A stretch of DNA of 64,000 nt from Streptomyces sp. AC512_CC834 (GCF_019049325.1 NZ_JAGMUO010000028.1:1-64000); one strand, 5' to 3'; positions 16,544 through 26,703 are shown, numbered from the stretch's first letter. Notes: a model not told the origin generated them from the letters alone. A program made the numbers and translations.

Positions 16544-18400
16544 TCACATCGCCGACGGGTCCTGCGGACCCCGCCCGGACAACACCTCGCCGTACGCCTG
16601 CATCAGATCCGGCAACCGCAGCGTCGCCAGGTCGTCCCGCGTCAGCTCGCCGGGGTACACCGACAGCCGGAGATCCCGGTACGCGCAGCTCTTCTCGTAC
16701 AGGGTCCGCAGGAACCGCCCGTTGCCCAGCTCGTCGATCCACCCCTGGTCCACCACGTGCCCGGCGATCGACCGCAGCTCGTCCAGGGCCTCCTCGTCCC
16801 ACCCGTCACCGTTCTCGGCCGCGAGCACCTCACCGATCGAGGTCAGCTCCAGGGGCCGGTACGACGGGAAGTCGACGCGTGAGGTGAAGCGGGAGGACAG
16901 CCCCGGGTTGGCGGTCAGCAGCCGGTCCATGCCCTCCGGATAGCCGGCCAGGATCACCACCAGGTGGTCGCGGTTGTCCTCGGCCCGCTTCAGCAGAACC
17001 TGGAGCGCCTCGTCGCCGTACGCGTCGCCCTTGCCGTAACCGGAGTTGGACAGGGAGTACGCCTCGTCGACGAAGAGGACGCCGCCGAGCGCGGAGTCGA
17101 TCAGTTCGTTCGCCTTCACGGCGGTCTGGCCCAGGTACTCGCCGACCAGATCGGCCCGCTGCGCCTCCACCAGGTGGTCGCCGCCGAGCAGGCCGAGGGC
17201 GTAGAAGACGCGGCCCAGGATGCGGGCCACGGTGGTCTTGCCCGTGCCGGAGGGACCGGAGAAGACGAAGTGACGTTTGGGCGGCTGGACCGGCAGCCCC
17301 TGCCCGGCGCGCAGCCGTGCCATGTTCAGTTGCGCGGACAGGGCCTTGACCTGTCGCTTCACCGGCTCGAGACCCACCATCCGCTCCAGCTCGGCGAGCG
17401 CCTCCTCCAGTAACGCGGGATCGGTGGGCCCGGTGGGCAGGGAGGGGTCGGGGCCGCCCGTCCTCTCGCGCACCGGCGGTCCGTCGAGCGGGGGCAGCGG
17501 GACGGAGAGCGGGGAGCCGGGCGCGGAGAGCTTGAGGTCGCGCTCCTCGGTGCCGAAGAGGGGGTCGAGTCCGTCCAGGCCGTCCGCTCCCGCCCCGGCC
17601 TGCGCGAGCCCCGCGAGGTCGGCGGAGTCGTCGTAGCCGTCGCTCTCGGCTATCGCCGCCAGCCGGGCCGAGGTGTCCATGAAGGCGGGGTCGACGCGGT
17701 GCACGGCCCGGTACAGCGGGAGCGCGGCGGCGCTGCGGCCGGTGCCCTCGTGCGCCCGCGCCAGCCAGTAGCGCAGCTCCTTGCGCTGCGGCTGCTCGCT
17801 GCGGCACCGCATGAGGGCCGCCGACAGCAGCGGCTCGGCCTGTCCGTACATCTCCAGGCGGACCCGGGCCATGCCGCTGAACAGACCGGCCTCGATGCCC
17901 AGCAGGGGATCGCCGAGGAGCGGGTCGGTGTGCCGGACGAGCTGTTCCCAGTCCTTGACGAGGTAGGCGCGGCAGGCGTGCAGGAAGCGGACCTGGGGGT
18001 CGGAGTCGACGGGCGGCAGACCGGCCAGGGCCCGGTCCAGCTCCGGGACGTGCCGGCCGTCCAGCCAGTGCGAGGCGTGCGCCAGCAGCAGATCCCGGGG
18101 CTTCTCCAGCACGGGCTGCACCCACCAGCCCAGCCAGTACCAGGAGTTGAGCGTCCGGCGATGGCGGGCACGCTGCTCGCCGAAGCGGTCCCGGTTCCGG
18201 AACATCCTGAGCAGTGCGTCCGTGGTGTCGACACGCAGCGCGTGCAGCCCCAGCCAGCCGTCGGCCATCGTGGGATCGATGCGTACCGCCGCCCGGAACT
18301 CCTCCTCCGCCTGCGGGTAGGCGCCCATGGTGTAGGCGTCCACGCCGCGCAGCCAGGCGAGTTCGGCCGGGGCCTGTCGGCCCTGCGTGCCGAAGTCCAT
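16544..18400 (-). CDS. CbxX/CfxQ-type AAA ATPase with N-terminal TPR region (EccA-like)
   Basis: The 618-aa protein has a helical TPR-like half (residues ~10-270), an acidic/Pro linker, then a CbxX AAA module. Walker A is G-P-S-G-T-G-K-T (~382-389), Walker B is V-L-F-V-D-E-A (~440-446), with an N-S-G-Y-G-K-G-D-A-Y-G loop and the S-S-R-F arginine-finger region. The layout matches EccA of type VII secretion, but no other secretion genes are nearby; orphan copies are common in Streptomyces. It probably remodels a partner protein complex. GGTGGGGG precedes the ATG at 18400; a GTG twelve bases earlier is possible. Confidence 0.9.
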   Translation of the reverse strand: MDFGTQGRQAPAELAWLRGVDAYTMGAYPQAEEEFRAAVRIDPTMADGWLGLHALRVDTTDALLRMFRNRDRFGEQRARHRRTLNSWYWLGWWVQPVLEKPRDLLLAHASHWLDGRHVPELDRALAGLPPVDSDPQVRFLHACRAYLVKDWEQLVRHTDPLLGDPLLGIEAGLFSGMARVRLEMYGQAEPLLSAALMRCRSEQPQRKELRYWLARAHEGTGRSAAALPLYRAVHRVDPAFMDTSARLAAIAESDGYDDSADLAGLAQAGAGADGLDGLDPLFGTEERDLKLSAPGSPLSVPLPPLDGPPVRERTGGPDPSLPTGPTDPALLEEALAELERMVGLEPVKRQVKALSAQLNMARLRAGQGLPVQPPKRHFVFSGPSGTGKTTVARILGRVFYALGLLGGDHLVEAQRADLVGEYLGQTAVKANELIDSALGGVLFVDEAYSLSNSGYGKGDAYGDEALQVLLKRAEDNRDHLVVILAGYPEGMDRLLTANPGLSSRFTSRVDFPSYRPLELTSIGEVLAAENGDGWDEEALDELRSIAGHVVDQGWIDELGNGRFLRTLYEKSCAYRDLRLSVYPGELTRDDLATLRLPDLMQAYGEVLSGRGPQDPSAM

Positions 18401-18830
18401 CGCGTCCCCCACCTACCGTGCCCCCGTCGGTATGCCGCCGAGCCGTCGCCCGCCGACCGCCTCGGTCAACGGCACTGCCGCGGACCGGAGTTGCAGGTGC
18501 GCGCGGCAACCGCCCGTAGGTCGCACCGATGGCATCGTACCCGCGGTGGTCTTTCCCCCGAAGGGTGCGGGGAGGTGCCGTTCCACGAGGTGGGAGCGGC
18601 GGGGGCGCACGGCGGGGCGGTGACCGAGGGTGAGTGCGTGGCCTCACGGAGCAGCCGCACAACGGGCTCAGGGCAGAACGAAGCCCCCGATCACGGGGGA
18701 ACAACCGGGGGCTTCGCGTCTGTCGGCGGCTTCGAACTGCCGCACATTCAGAACGTAAGACCTGTACGGGCCCCGGGTCAAGCAGAGTTGGGGCGCGTCG
18801 ACCGGTTGCCGGGGCGCGATCTTCACGAGT
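18401..18830. other. 430-bp gap without a gene
   Basis: The right part holds a terminator hairpin (18679-18716). The left part is GC-rich upstream DNA of the AAA gene. I see no convincing open frame and no tRNA; a TTCGAA-centred hairpin near 18727 has an 8-base loop and no tRNA body. Confidence 0.5.
18679..18716. terminator. Hairpin terminator
   Basis: CGAAGCCCCCG at 18679-18689 pairs with CGGGGGCTTCG at 18706-18716 around a 16-base loop. It can end the minus-strand kinase transcript and separate it from the AAA gene upstream region. Confidence 0.7.
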
Positions 18831-19514
18831 TCAGCACATTGCGGAGGGTCCGTCACCCTGCGTGAGGAAGTGGGGTCCGGGGATGGTTCCCGCGGGCCCC
18901 GGCAGTACCTCGTACCCCTGCTCTCGCTGCCGCACCAGAAGGTGCGCGAAGGGGCGCGAGGGGTCATCGGCGAAGTGCCGGCGCTCGGCCGGGATCCACC
19001 CGTCCCAGAAAGTCCGCTGTTCCGCTCCGTCGCGCGCCCGGCCCCGCGCCCAGGCCGCCTCCCGGGGCAGCTCCATCCACAGCAGCCCGGCCAGGTACGG
19101 GCGCAGCGCCTCGCGGCCCGCGCCGACGCCCTCGACGAGCATCACCGGAGCGGGCGGCAGCGGACGCGGAGCCCCGAAACGCCGGGTGCGCCAGTCGTAG
19201 GGGGCGTAGTACGCGGTGGCGCCGCGCCCCAGCGGCTCGATCACCTGGTCGAGCAGCCGCCCGGTCCAGTCGAACAGCTCGTCGTGACTGGCGATGTCGT
19301 CGAGGTGCAGCACCGGCACACCGCCCAGCTCGGCCGCCAGCCGCCCGGCGAACGTGGACTTCCCGGACCCGGCGTACCCGTCGACGCCGATCAGGCGGAC
19401 GGGCCCGCAGGAGGGGGGAAGCCGGCGGAGCAGGGCTGCGAGGTCGAGGATGGCGGATCCTGTACGGCGCGAAGGGGCGGAGGAGCGGAAGGGGCGGACA
19501 CGGTTCGCTCGCAC
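18831..19514 (-). CDS. Uridine-kinase-like P-loop protein
   Basis: The 227-aa protein carries I-G-V-D-G-Y-A-G-S-G-K-S-T near residues 40-52, a Walker A of the uridine kinase/phosphoribulokinase class, followed by V-L-H-L-D-D (the usual metal-binding site) and Y-D-W-R-T-R-R. V-M-L-V-E-G-V-G-A supplies a second core strand. It probably phosphorylates a nucleoside or small metabolite, but the substrate cannot be read from sequence. The GTG at 19514 is the best available start; upstream codons overlap the neighbouring protease promoter, and no clear ribosome site is visible. Confidence 0.8.
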   Translation of the reverse strand: MRANRVRPFRSSAPSRRTGSAILDLAALLRRLPPSCGPVRLIGVDGYAGSGKSTFAGRLAAELGGVPVLHLDDIASHDELFDWTGRLLDQVIEPLGRGATAYYAPYDWRTRRFGAPRPLPPAPVMLVEGVGAGREALRPYLAGLLWMELPREAAWARGRARDGAEQRTFWDGWIPAERRHFADDPSRPFAHLLVRQREQGYEVLPGPAGTIPGPHFLTQGDGPSAMC

Positions 19515-19705
19515 TCTAACCGCCCCCGGCCTCCGCGCAGCCGCCCTCCGGCCCGCCACTGGTCGACACCAATATTCATGGCGTGGCGTGCGTGGAAGTG
19601 CTGGCAGGAGTGGTCGCCCGCGGCCATAGTTGGCCCACGACCGCGCAACGGAACCGCCCGACCCGCCCGACCCGCCCGACCCGGACACCTGGGGGTCTCC
19701 CGCCC

Positions 19706-21112
19706 ATGAGCAGAGTCGAACAGCCGTCCCGCAGAGCCGTCCTGGCGGCGGCCGTCGCCGCGGCCGCCGTGGCCGGCGGCGCGATCCCGGCCACCGCGGA
19801 AGCCGCGCCCGGCCCCGGCGACGGCGCCGGAGGTGGCACCGCGGACCCCGACCTCGCCCGCGCCCGACAGGCCGCCCGGCAGGCCGACTACCGCGCCTGG
19901 ACCACGTGTGCCGACTGGCGGCGCGGGACCGTACGGGGTGCCCGCCCCGTGGCCGGCGCGCGTCCCGGGGTGGTGATCGGCGCCCCGGCCGGCACCACCG
20001 ACTACACCGACCCGCACACCGGCACCACCGCCACCTGGGAGTACGCGACCTGGACCTCGCCGGTCCACCGGCTCGCCGTGCCCTCGACGGAGGTCATCGC
20101 CTCCTGGAACGCGCACACCCCGAGCGGCACCTGGATCCAGGTCGAACTCAGGGGCACCTACTCCGACGGCACGGACACGCCCTGGTACGTGATGGGCCGC
20201 TGGACGGCCGGCGACGGCGACCGGGACATCCGGCGGACCTCGGTCGACGACCAGAGCGACGGCAAGAGCAGCATCTGGACGGACACGTTCTCGATCGACG
20301 ACGCCGCCACCGGCCTGCGCCTGACCTCCTACCGCCTCCGGCTCACCCTCCACCGCCGCCCCGGCACGAGAAGCACGCCCACCGTGTGGCGGCTCGGCGC
20401 GATGGGCTCCGACGTCCCCGACCGCTTCACCGTGCCGGCCTCCACTCCCGGCCTCGCCCGGGAACTGCGCGTCCCGCGCTACTCGCAGGAGATCCACAAG
20501 GGCCAGTACCCCGAGTACGACAACGGCGGCGAGGCCTGGTGCAGCCCCACCTCCTCGCAGATGATCATCGAGTACTGGGGCGGCCGCCTCACCGAGGACC
20601 AGCTCGCCTGGGTCGACCCCTCCTACGCCGACCCGCAGGTCTGCCACGCCGCCCGGTACACGTACGACAACCAGTACGAGGGCTGCGGCAACTGGCCCTT
20701 CAACGCCGCCTACGCCGCCACGTTCAAGGGCCTCCAGGGTGTGGTGACACGCCTCGGCTCCCTCGCCGACCTGGAGGCGCTGATCGCGGCCGGCATCCCG
20801 GCCATCACGTCCCAGTCCTTCCTGGAGGAGGAGCTGACCGGCGCGGGATACGGCACCTCGGGCCACCTGATGACCGTGATCGGCTTCACCGCCGACGGCG
20901 ACGTGATCGCCAACGACCCGGCCTCGGACGACAACGAGGCGGTGCGCCGCGTCTACAAGCGGCGCGAGTGGGAGAACATCTGGCTCAGGACGAAGCGGTA
21001 CAACGCAAGCGGCCAGGTCGCCTCCGGCACCGGCGGGGTCTGCTACCTGTACTTCCCGGCCCACCCGAGCCCGCGGCAACGCGAGGCGCTCGAGGCGGTG
21101 GGCGTGCGCTGA
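19706..21112 (+). CDS. Secreted C39-like cysteine peptidase
   Basis: The 468-aa product begins with a twin-arginine-type signal (S-R-R-A-V-L-A at ~9-15, then an Ala-rich core to ~35). The N-terminal half is beta-rich and probably a binding domain (W-T-S-P-V-H-R-L; W-I-Q-V-E-L-R-G). The C-terminal half is peptidase C39-like: Cys279 in E-A-W-C-S-P-T-S, His387 in S-G-H-L-M-T-V-I-G-F and Asp404 in A-N-D-P-A form a plausible triad. It should be an extracellular protease or amidase of unknown target. A strong hairpin follows the stop. Confidence 0.88.
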   Translation: MSRVEQPSRRAVLAAAVAAAAVAGGAIPATAEAAPGPGDGAGGGTADPDLARARQAARQADYRAWTTCADWRRGTVRGARPVAGARPGVVIGAPAGTTDYTDPHTGTTATWEYATWTSPVHRLAVPSTEVIASWNAHTPSGTWIQVELRGTYSDGTDTPWYVMGRWTAGDGDRDIRRTSVDDQSDGKSSIWTDTFSIDDAATGLRLTSYRLRLTLHRRPGTRSTPTVWRLGAMGSDVPDRFTVPASTPGLARELRVPRYSQEIHKGQYPEYDNGGEAWCSPTSSQMIIEYWGGRLTEDQLAWVDPSYADPQVCHAARYTYDNQYEGCGNWPFNAAYAATFKGLQGVVTRLGSLADLEALIAAGIPAITSQSFLEEELTGAGYGTSGHLMTVIGFTADGDVIANDPASDDNEAVRRVYKRREWENIWLRTKRYNASGQVASGTGGVCYLYFPAHPSPRQREALEAVGVR

Positions 21113-21148
21113 CCGGCCCCGCTGTGACCAAGCTCTCGGCCGCAAAAG

Positions 21149-21182
21149 CCGCTCACGGTGGCAAGGTGGACACCGTGAGCGG
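21149..21182 (+). terminator. Hairpin after the C39-like peptidase gene
   Basis: CCGCTCACGGTG at 21149-21160 pairs exactly with 21171-21182 around a 10-base loop. It lies between the peptidase stop and the small membrane protein, so it is either a terminator or a leader structure for the latter. Confidence 0.65.
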
Positions 21183-21230
21183 GGGATCTCCGCCGAAGTC
21201 GTAACCGAAGCCCGGGATCAGCGAGAAGCC

Positions 21231-21383
21231 ATGACTGCACACACCGCCACCGCCACTGGCACCGCCGCCCGCGCCCGTACCGGCGGCCCCAAGGACGACG
21301 GCCCGAAGATCCTCGAGCACGTCATGGGCTGGACCCTCGTCGTGGTGATCGCGATGCTCGTGGTTCAGCTAGGCCTCCTGTGA
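21231..21383 (+). CDS. Small membrane protein, SCO1431 family (50 aa)
   Basis: The frame is short but clear. A Thr/Ala-rich N-terminus is followed by G-G-P-K-D-D-G-P-K-I-L-E-H-V-M-G-W and one membrane helix (about residues 33-49, ending V-V-Q-L-G-L-L). I recognise this as the Streptomyces small protein family named after SCO1431, found at this same position beside the chitinase/TetR genes. The acidic-to-helix junction suggests the N-terminus stays in the cytoplasm. No function is known to me. Confidence 0.82.
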   Translation: MTAHTATATGTAARARTGGPKDDGPKILEHVMGWTLVVVIAMLVVQLGLL

Positions 21384-21465
21384 CGTGACCGGCGTGTGAC
21401 CTGCCCCACGACCCGACCTGCCATACTGCGGATGTCCCGCCGCCCGTAGGAGACCAGGGTCGAAA

Positions 21466-22128
21466 TTGAATATCAGTCAACAACGTGCCGACGCCCGTCC
21501 CCGGGCGCGCGGCACCGAGCGCTCGCTGGCACGCCGCGCCGAACTCATCGCCATCGGGCGGAGGTTGTTCGCCGACACGTCGTACGACGCGCTCTCGATG
21601 GACGACATCGCCCGCCAGGCGCATGTCGCCAAGGGGCTGATCTACTACTACTTCCAGTCCAAGCGGGGCTACTACCTGGCCATCATCCAGGACTCCGTCG
21701 CCGGCCTCGTCACCACCGCCGCGCGCGGCACCGAACTGCCGCAGGTGGACCGGGTCCATCGCACCATCGACGGCTATCTGCGCTACGCCGAGCACAACCA
21801 GGCGGCGTACCGCACCATCGTCAGCGGCGGAGTCGGCTTCGACGCCGAGGTGCACGCCATCCGGGACGGGGTGCGGGAGGCCATCGTCGCCACCATCGCC
21901 GAGGGCGCGTACGGCCGCTCCGACATCGGATCGCTGGCCCGCATGGGCCTGCTCGCCTGGGTGTGCAGTGTCGAGGGCGCCACCCTGGACTGGATCGGCC
22001 GGCCCGAACTGCCCCGCGAGACCATGCGCGAGCTGCTCGTGAGGTCGCTCGGCGGCACCCTGCGCGCCATCGAGGAGTTGGACCCCGCCTATCCGGCCCC
22101 GGCCCCCGCCCGCCGGGACGGCGCCTGA
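21466..22128 (+). CDS. TetR-family transcriptional regulator
   Basis: The 220-aa protein has a TetR helix-turn-helix at residues ~25-70: L-F-A-D-T-S-Y-D-A-L-S-M-D-D-I-A, then A-K-G-L-I-Y-Y-Y-F-Q-S-K. The C-terminal ligand domain is helical and not diagnostic. The start is a TTG; AGGAG lies rather far upstream and AGGG closer, so the exact start is uncertain. A strong terminator follows. The target is unknown; both neighbours are candidates by position only. Confidence 0.88.
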   Translation: MNISQQRADARPRARGTERSLARRAELIAIGRRLFADTSYDALSMDDIARQAHVAKGLIYYYFQSKRGYYLAIIQDSVAGLVTTAARGTELPQVDRVHRTIDGYLRYAEHNQAAYRTIVSGGVGFDAEVHAIRDGVREAIVATIAEGAYGRSDIGSLARMGLLAWVCSVEGATLDWIGRPELPRETMRELLVRSLGGTLRAIEELDPAYPAPAPARRDGA

Positions 22129-22144
22129 CGCAGACGACGACTGA

Positions 22145-22182
22145 CGAAGGGGCGGAGGCCCGAACCGGCCTCCGCCCCTTCG
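22145..22182. terminator. Bidirectional terminator between tetR-like gene and chitinase
   Basis: A perfect 16-bp stem (22145-22160 with 22167-22182) closes a six-base loop between convergent genes. Confidence 0.92.
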
Positions 22183-22198
22183 CCCCCCGTATCCAGGG

Positions 22199-23464
<1,266 letters not shown>

Positions 23465-23544
23465 CGGGTGTCTCCTCGTGGGGGGAAGAGGGAGCGCGAG
23501 CCGATTGGCATGAACGCGGAAGACGTTCGGTGCGTCACCGTAGG

Positions 23545-23578
23545 AGGACTAGACCAGTGTGGTCAATGGTTCGGACCA
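23545..23578 (-). promoter_or_regulatory. Chitinase-type direct repeats with a DasR-like (dre) half
   Basis: Read on the minus strand, TGGTCCGAACCA (23578-23567) and TGGTCTAGTCCT (23556-23545) are 12-bp repeats with a 22-bp period, 80 bp upstream of the chitinase start. The second, in context ACTGGTCTAG, closely resembles the DasR response element. Similar pairs lie in other streptomycete chitinase promoters. Confidence 0.75.
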
Positions 23579-23820
23579 TTTCCGAGTCCGGGGGCCGGAA
23601 TTCGGCCCTTCTGGACCGGCCGGGGCATTTCTTGAAGTAAGCGGTCGTTAACTGGTGACTCCATGCCTCCGATCGGGCATACTCACAGCGCACAGCCGCT
23701 GGTCAGCCGCTTCCGCGACCCGGGAGTGCGAGCATCGGCCAGGCCCGAACGACCCGGCGGATCCGCCTCCACCCAAGGCGCAGGTCCGTCGATGTGCCCG
23801 ACAGGGAGGAGAGCGTCGCC

Positions 23821-24996
23821 ATGCCCGACCGCGCCCCGCAGCCGGTGGACCGGCAACTGCCCACGGACGAGGCACGGGATCTGATCTCGCTCGTCCGCGA
23901 CATCGCGCAGCGTGAGATCGCCCCGAACGCGGCCGAGGAGGAGGACGCCGGACGCTTCCCGCGCGAGGTCTTCACCCTGCTCTCCGACTCCGGCCTGCTC
24001 GGCCTGCCCTACGACACCCAGTTCGGCGGCGGTGAGCAGCCCTACGAGGTCTACCTCCAGGTCCTCGAGGAGTTGGCCGCCGCCCGGCTCACCGTCGGGC
24101 TCGGCGTCAGCGTGCACACGCTCGCCTCCTACGCGACGGCCGCCTACGGCACCAAGGAGCAGCAGGCCGAGTACCTGCCCGCGATGCTCGGCGGAGGCCT
24201 GCTCGGCGCCTACTGCCTCTCCGAACCCGCCTCCGGCTCGGACGCCGCCTCGCTGCGCACCAAGGCCGTGCGCGAGAGCGGCGGAGACTGGGTGATCACC
24301 GGCACGAAGGCCTGGATCACGCACGGCGGCATCGCCGACTTCTACACCGTCATGGCGCGCACGGGGGAGGACGGGCCGCGCGGCATCACCGCCTTCCTGG
24401 TGCCCGGCGATGCCGAGGGGCTGAGCGCGGCGGTGCCGGAGAAGAAGATGGGACTCAAGGGCTCGCCCACCGCGCAGGTCCACCTCGACGGCGTACGGGT
24501 GCCCGACGCGCGCCGCCTCGGCGACGAGGGCCAGGGCTTCACGATCGCCCTGTCCGCGCTCGAGTCCGGGCGGCTCGGCATCGCCGCCTGCGCGATCGGC
24601 GTGGCCCAGGCGGCGCTGGACGAGGCGGTGTCCTACGCGGTCGAGCGCCGGCAGTTCGGCAAGCCGATCGCCGACTTCCAGGGGCTGCGCTTCATGCTCG
24701 CCGACATGGCGACCCAGATCGAGGCAGGCCGTGCGCTGTACCTGACGGCGGCACGGCTGCGCGACGCCGGGCTGCCGTTCGCCAAGCAGGCCGCCATGGC
24801 CAAGCTGCACTGCACCGACACGGCGATGCGGGTCACCACCGACGCCGTACAGGTCCTCGGCGGCTACGGCTACACCGCGGACTTCCCGGCCGAGCGGTAC
24901 ATGCGCGAGACCAAGGTGCTTCAGATCGTCGAGGGCACCAACCAGATTCAGCGGATGGTCATCGCCCGTCACCTCGCGGGTCCAGAGGGACGGTGA
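23821..24996 (+). CDS. Acyl-CoA dehydrogenase
   Basis: The 391-aa protein shows the standard order: helical N-domain, Y-C-L-S-E-P-A-S-G-S-D (~138-148) and W-I-T-H-G in the beta domain, and R-Q-F-G-K-P-I with Y-T-A-D-F-P-A-E-R-Y-M-R-E in the C-domain. The catalytic base is Glu371 in I-V-E-G-T-N-Q-I-Q, typical of short/medium-chain enzymes. It oxidises acyl-CoA to enoyl-CoA with FAD. GGGAGGAG lies about ten bases before the ATG. Chain-length preference cannot be read. Its 3' end overlaps the convergent small gene at 24959. Confidence 0.95.
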   Translation: MPDRAPQPVDRQLPTDEARDLISLVRDIAQREIAPNAAEEEDAGRFPREVFTLLSDSGLLGLPYDTQFGGGEQPYEVYLQVLEELAAARLTVGLGVSVHTLASYATAAYGTKEQQAEYLPAMLGGGLLGAYCLSEPASGSDAASLRTKAVRESGGDWVITGTKAWITHGGIADFYTVMARTGEDGPRGITAFLVPGDAEGLSAAVPEKKMGLKGSPTAQVHLDGVRVPDARRLGDEGQGFTIALSALESGRLGIAACAIGVAQAALDEAVSYAVERRQFGKPIADFQGLRFMLADMATQIEAGRALYLTAARLRDAGLPFAKQAAMAKLHCTDTAMRVTTDAVQVLGGYGYTADFPAERYMRETKVLQIVEGTNQIQRMVIARHLAGPEGR

Positions 24997-25258
24997 AGTC
25001 GGGGGTGACGCGGAAGTCGCCGGTGGCGAAGAAGTCACCCGTCGCGAAGAAGTCACCGAGCCCGCGCGGGGGTTGCGCGAGCCTGACCCACTCCGGGTCG
25101 TGGCGCCCCGGCAGGGTTCGGCCGCCGTCGGCCCAGGTCCGCATCAGCTCACGGTAGATCGGCGGGTCCGGGATCTGCGGGGCCGGGGGGACCGGTCCCG
25201 CGGGCACCGGGACGAACACGCGGCGCCGACTCCCGGCCGCCGAGTACGTGGGGGTCAT
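24959..25258 (-). CDS. Hypothetical protein with C-terminal G-D-F-F-A-T repeats (99 aa)
   Basis: Composition and a conserved-looking core (P-P-I-Y-R-E-L-M-R-T-W-A-D, then R-T-L-P-G-R-H-D-P-E-W) suggest a real small soluble protein; I recall similar Streptomyces hypotheticals. The C-terminal part contains G-D-F-F-A-T twice in tandem, which comes from a DNA repeat. The ribosome site is weak, and the final 38 bases overlap the 3' end of the acyl-CoA dehydrogenase gene. Function is unknown. Confidence 0.6.
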   Translation of the reverse strand: MTPTYSAAGSRRRVFVPVPAGPVPPAPQIPDPPIYRELMRTWADGGRTLPGRHDPEWVRLAQPPRGLGDFFATGDFFATGDFRVTPDFTVPLDPRGDGR

Positions 25259-25346
25259 ACCCGGGCAACGCGGCGAAGTGGGGACAGGTCACCGGCGGAG
25301 GTAATCGAGCTTGAGTTCGTGGGCGTCCGCCGCCAAGTCTCTGTTG

Positions 25347-25386
25347 CCTGACGAGGCCTGACGAGGCCTGACGAGGCCTGACGAGG
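25347..25386. repeat. 10-bp tandem repeat (CCTGACGAGG), four copies
   Basis: Four exact copies are followed by degenerate ones to about 25420, in the 280-bp non-coding gap 25259-25538. I see nothing else in that gap. Confidence 0.9.
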
Positions 25387-25538
25387 CCTGACGTTGCCTC
25401 ACCTTGCGTGACGAGGCCGGGCCCGGGCCGGGACACACCGAACCGCGCCACGGCGGCCTGCGAGCCCTGGCGCGGGTGGTGTGACGGGTAACGGGCGACG
25501 TCCCCCGAACGGGGCCGCCCGGACGCCCTCGGGTCGCC

Positions 25539-25976
25539 TCAGGCCGCCTCGTGCCGCATCGTCGGCACCCGCAGCGGGCGCGAGCCCGGGCCGCCGACGT
25601 GGGAGAAGGGCTGGGTCCGCCAGTCGAGGCCCCGGGGGAGCGTCAACAGCAGGGCGGTGTCCTGCTCGTGGGGCCGGGCCGACTCGTCCGCGGGGCGCGC
25701 CCCGGTGGCCCTGCGGCCGGTGCCGGCGCAGACCGTGAGCCCGAACGGGTTCCACGGCGAGGCGCACAGCGCGTGCTCCGGCAGCTCCTCCTCGTCCGCC
25801 AGCAGGGCGATGGGCTGCGCGCAGTCCGGGCAGATCACCCGGTACATCTCGAAGGTGTCGTAGGTGTCGAGTTCCTCGTCGTCGAACGCGTCGGGTTCGA
25901 CGCCCTCCGATACGGGCTCGACGACCGGCTGCTGCCGCTTGGGCGCGGTACGACCAGGGCGCTTAAGACTCTGCAT
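25539..25976 (-). CDS. Hypothetical protein with Cys pairs (145 aa)
   Basis: The ATG has GGGGGAGA upstream. The protein has a basic start, an acidic stretch (F-D-D-E-E-L-D-T-Y-D at ~31-40), then V-I-C-P-D-C-A-Q-P-I near 48-57 with further cysteines at A-L-C and V-C-A-G. A four-cysteine metal site is plausible. The remainder is Pro/Arg-rich. It is a cytoplasmic protein by appearance. I do not recognise a characterised family. Confidence 0.75.
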   Translation of the reverse strand: MQSLKRPGRTAPKRQQPVVEPVSEGVEPDAFDDEELDTYDTFEMYRVICPDCAQPIALLADEEELPEHALCASPWNPFGLTVCAGTGRRATGARPADESARPHEQDTALLLTLPRGLDWRTQPFSHVGGPGSRPLRVPTMRHEAA

Positions 25977-26254
25977 GGGATTCTCCCCCTCGGGCTGGGC
26001 CGTGACGGCACTGCGGCCTCGACCACAGCAAGCACTTCCCGTCCCCCCTCCGGGGTAATCACGAGAACATCACGGAGACTGTTCGGGGGGTGTGGTCTTC
26101 GTCACATGCCGCTCGCAGATGCCCCCTGCGGTGGGTTTGTCCCCGCCCGGCCCCCGACTGACCCCCGCCCGACGCCCCGTCACATCACGAACGGGGCATG
26201 ACCCGGACTGCTCAGGTATCCGAGGAGATCAACCGCCCTGTAGGTTCTTGCGCC

Positions 26255-26695
26255 ATGGAGGAGCTGGACCGACAGATCGTGCAGTTGCTCGTCAAGGACG
26301 GGCGGATGAGCTACACAGACCTGGGCAAGGCCACGGGCCTGTCCACGTCGGCCGTGCACCAGCGGGTGCGGCGGCTGGAACAGCGTGGCGTCATCCACGG
26401 CTACGCCGCGGTCGTCGACCCGGATGCCGTCGGACTGCCGATCACCGCCTTCATCTCGGTGAAACCCTTCGACCCCAGCGCCCCCGACGACATCGCGGAC
26501 CGTCTGGCCGGCGTCCCCGAGATCGAGGCCTGCCACAGCGTCGCGGGCGACGAGAACTACATCCTCAAGGTCCGGGTTTCCACCCCGCACGAGCTGGAGG
26601 AACTGCTCGCGCGGGTGCGCTCCCTCGCCGGTGTCTCGACCCGCACCACCGTGGTCCTGTCGACCCCGTACGAGGCCCGCCCGCCGCGGATCTGA
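26255..26695 (+). CDS. Lrp/AsnC-family transcriptional regulator
   Basis: The 146-aa protein begins M-E-E-L-D-R-Q-I-V-Q-L-L, the usual first helix of Lrp regulators, with the recognition helix in L-S-T-S-A-V-H-Q-R-V-R-R-L. The C-terminal ligand domain has the expected beta-alpha pattern (A-F-I-S-V-K-P-F; C-H-S-V-A-G-D-E-N-Y-I-L-K-V). An ATG 57 bases upstream is in frame but adds residues unlike the family. It probably senses an amino acid. Target genes are not evident. Confidence 0.92.
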   Translation: MEELDRQIVQLLVKDGRMSYTDLGKATGLSTSAVHQRVRRLEQRGVIHGYAAVVDPDAVGLPITAFISVKPFDPSAPDDIADRLAGVPEIEACHSVAGDENYILKVRVSTPHELEELLARVRSLAGVSTRTTVVLSTPYEARPPRI

Positions 26696-26703
26696 CCGGC
26701 GCC

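Noticed and set aside
16544..18400. Type VII secretion locus
   Set aside because: Only the AAA protein is present; no EccB, EccC, EccD, mycosin or WXG100 genes occur nearby.
18720..18790. TTCGAA-centred hairpin that looks like a tRNA T-arm
   Set aside because: The loop has eight bases rather than seven, and no D-arm, anticodon arm or acceptor stem can be built around it on either strand.
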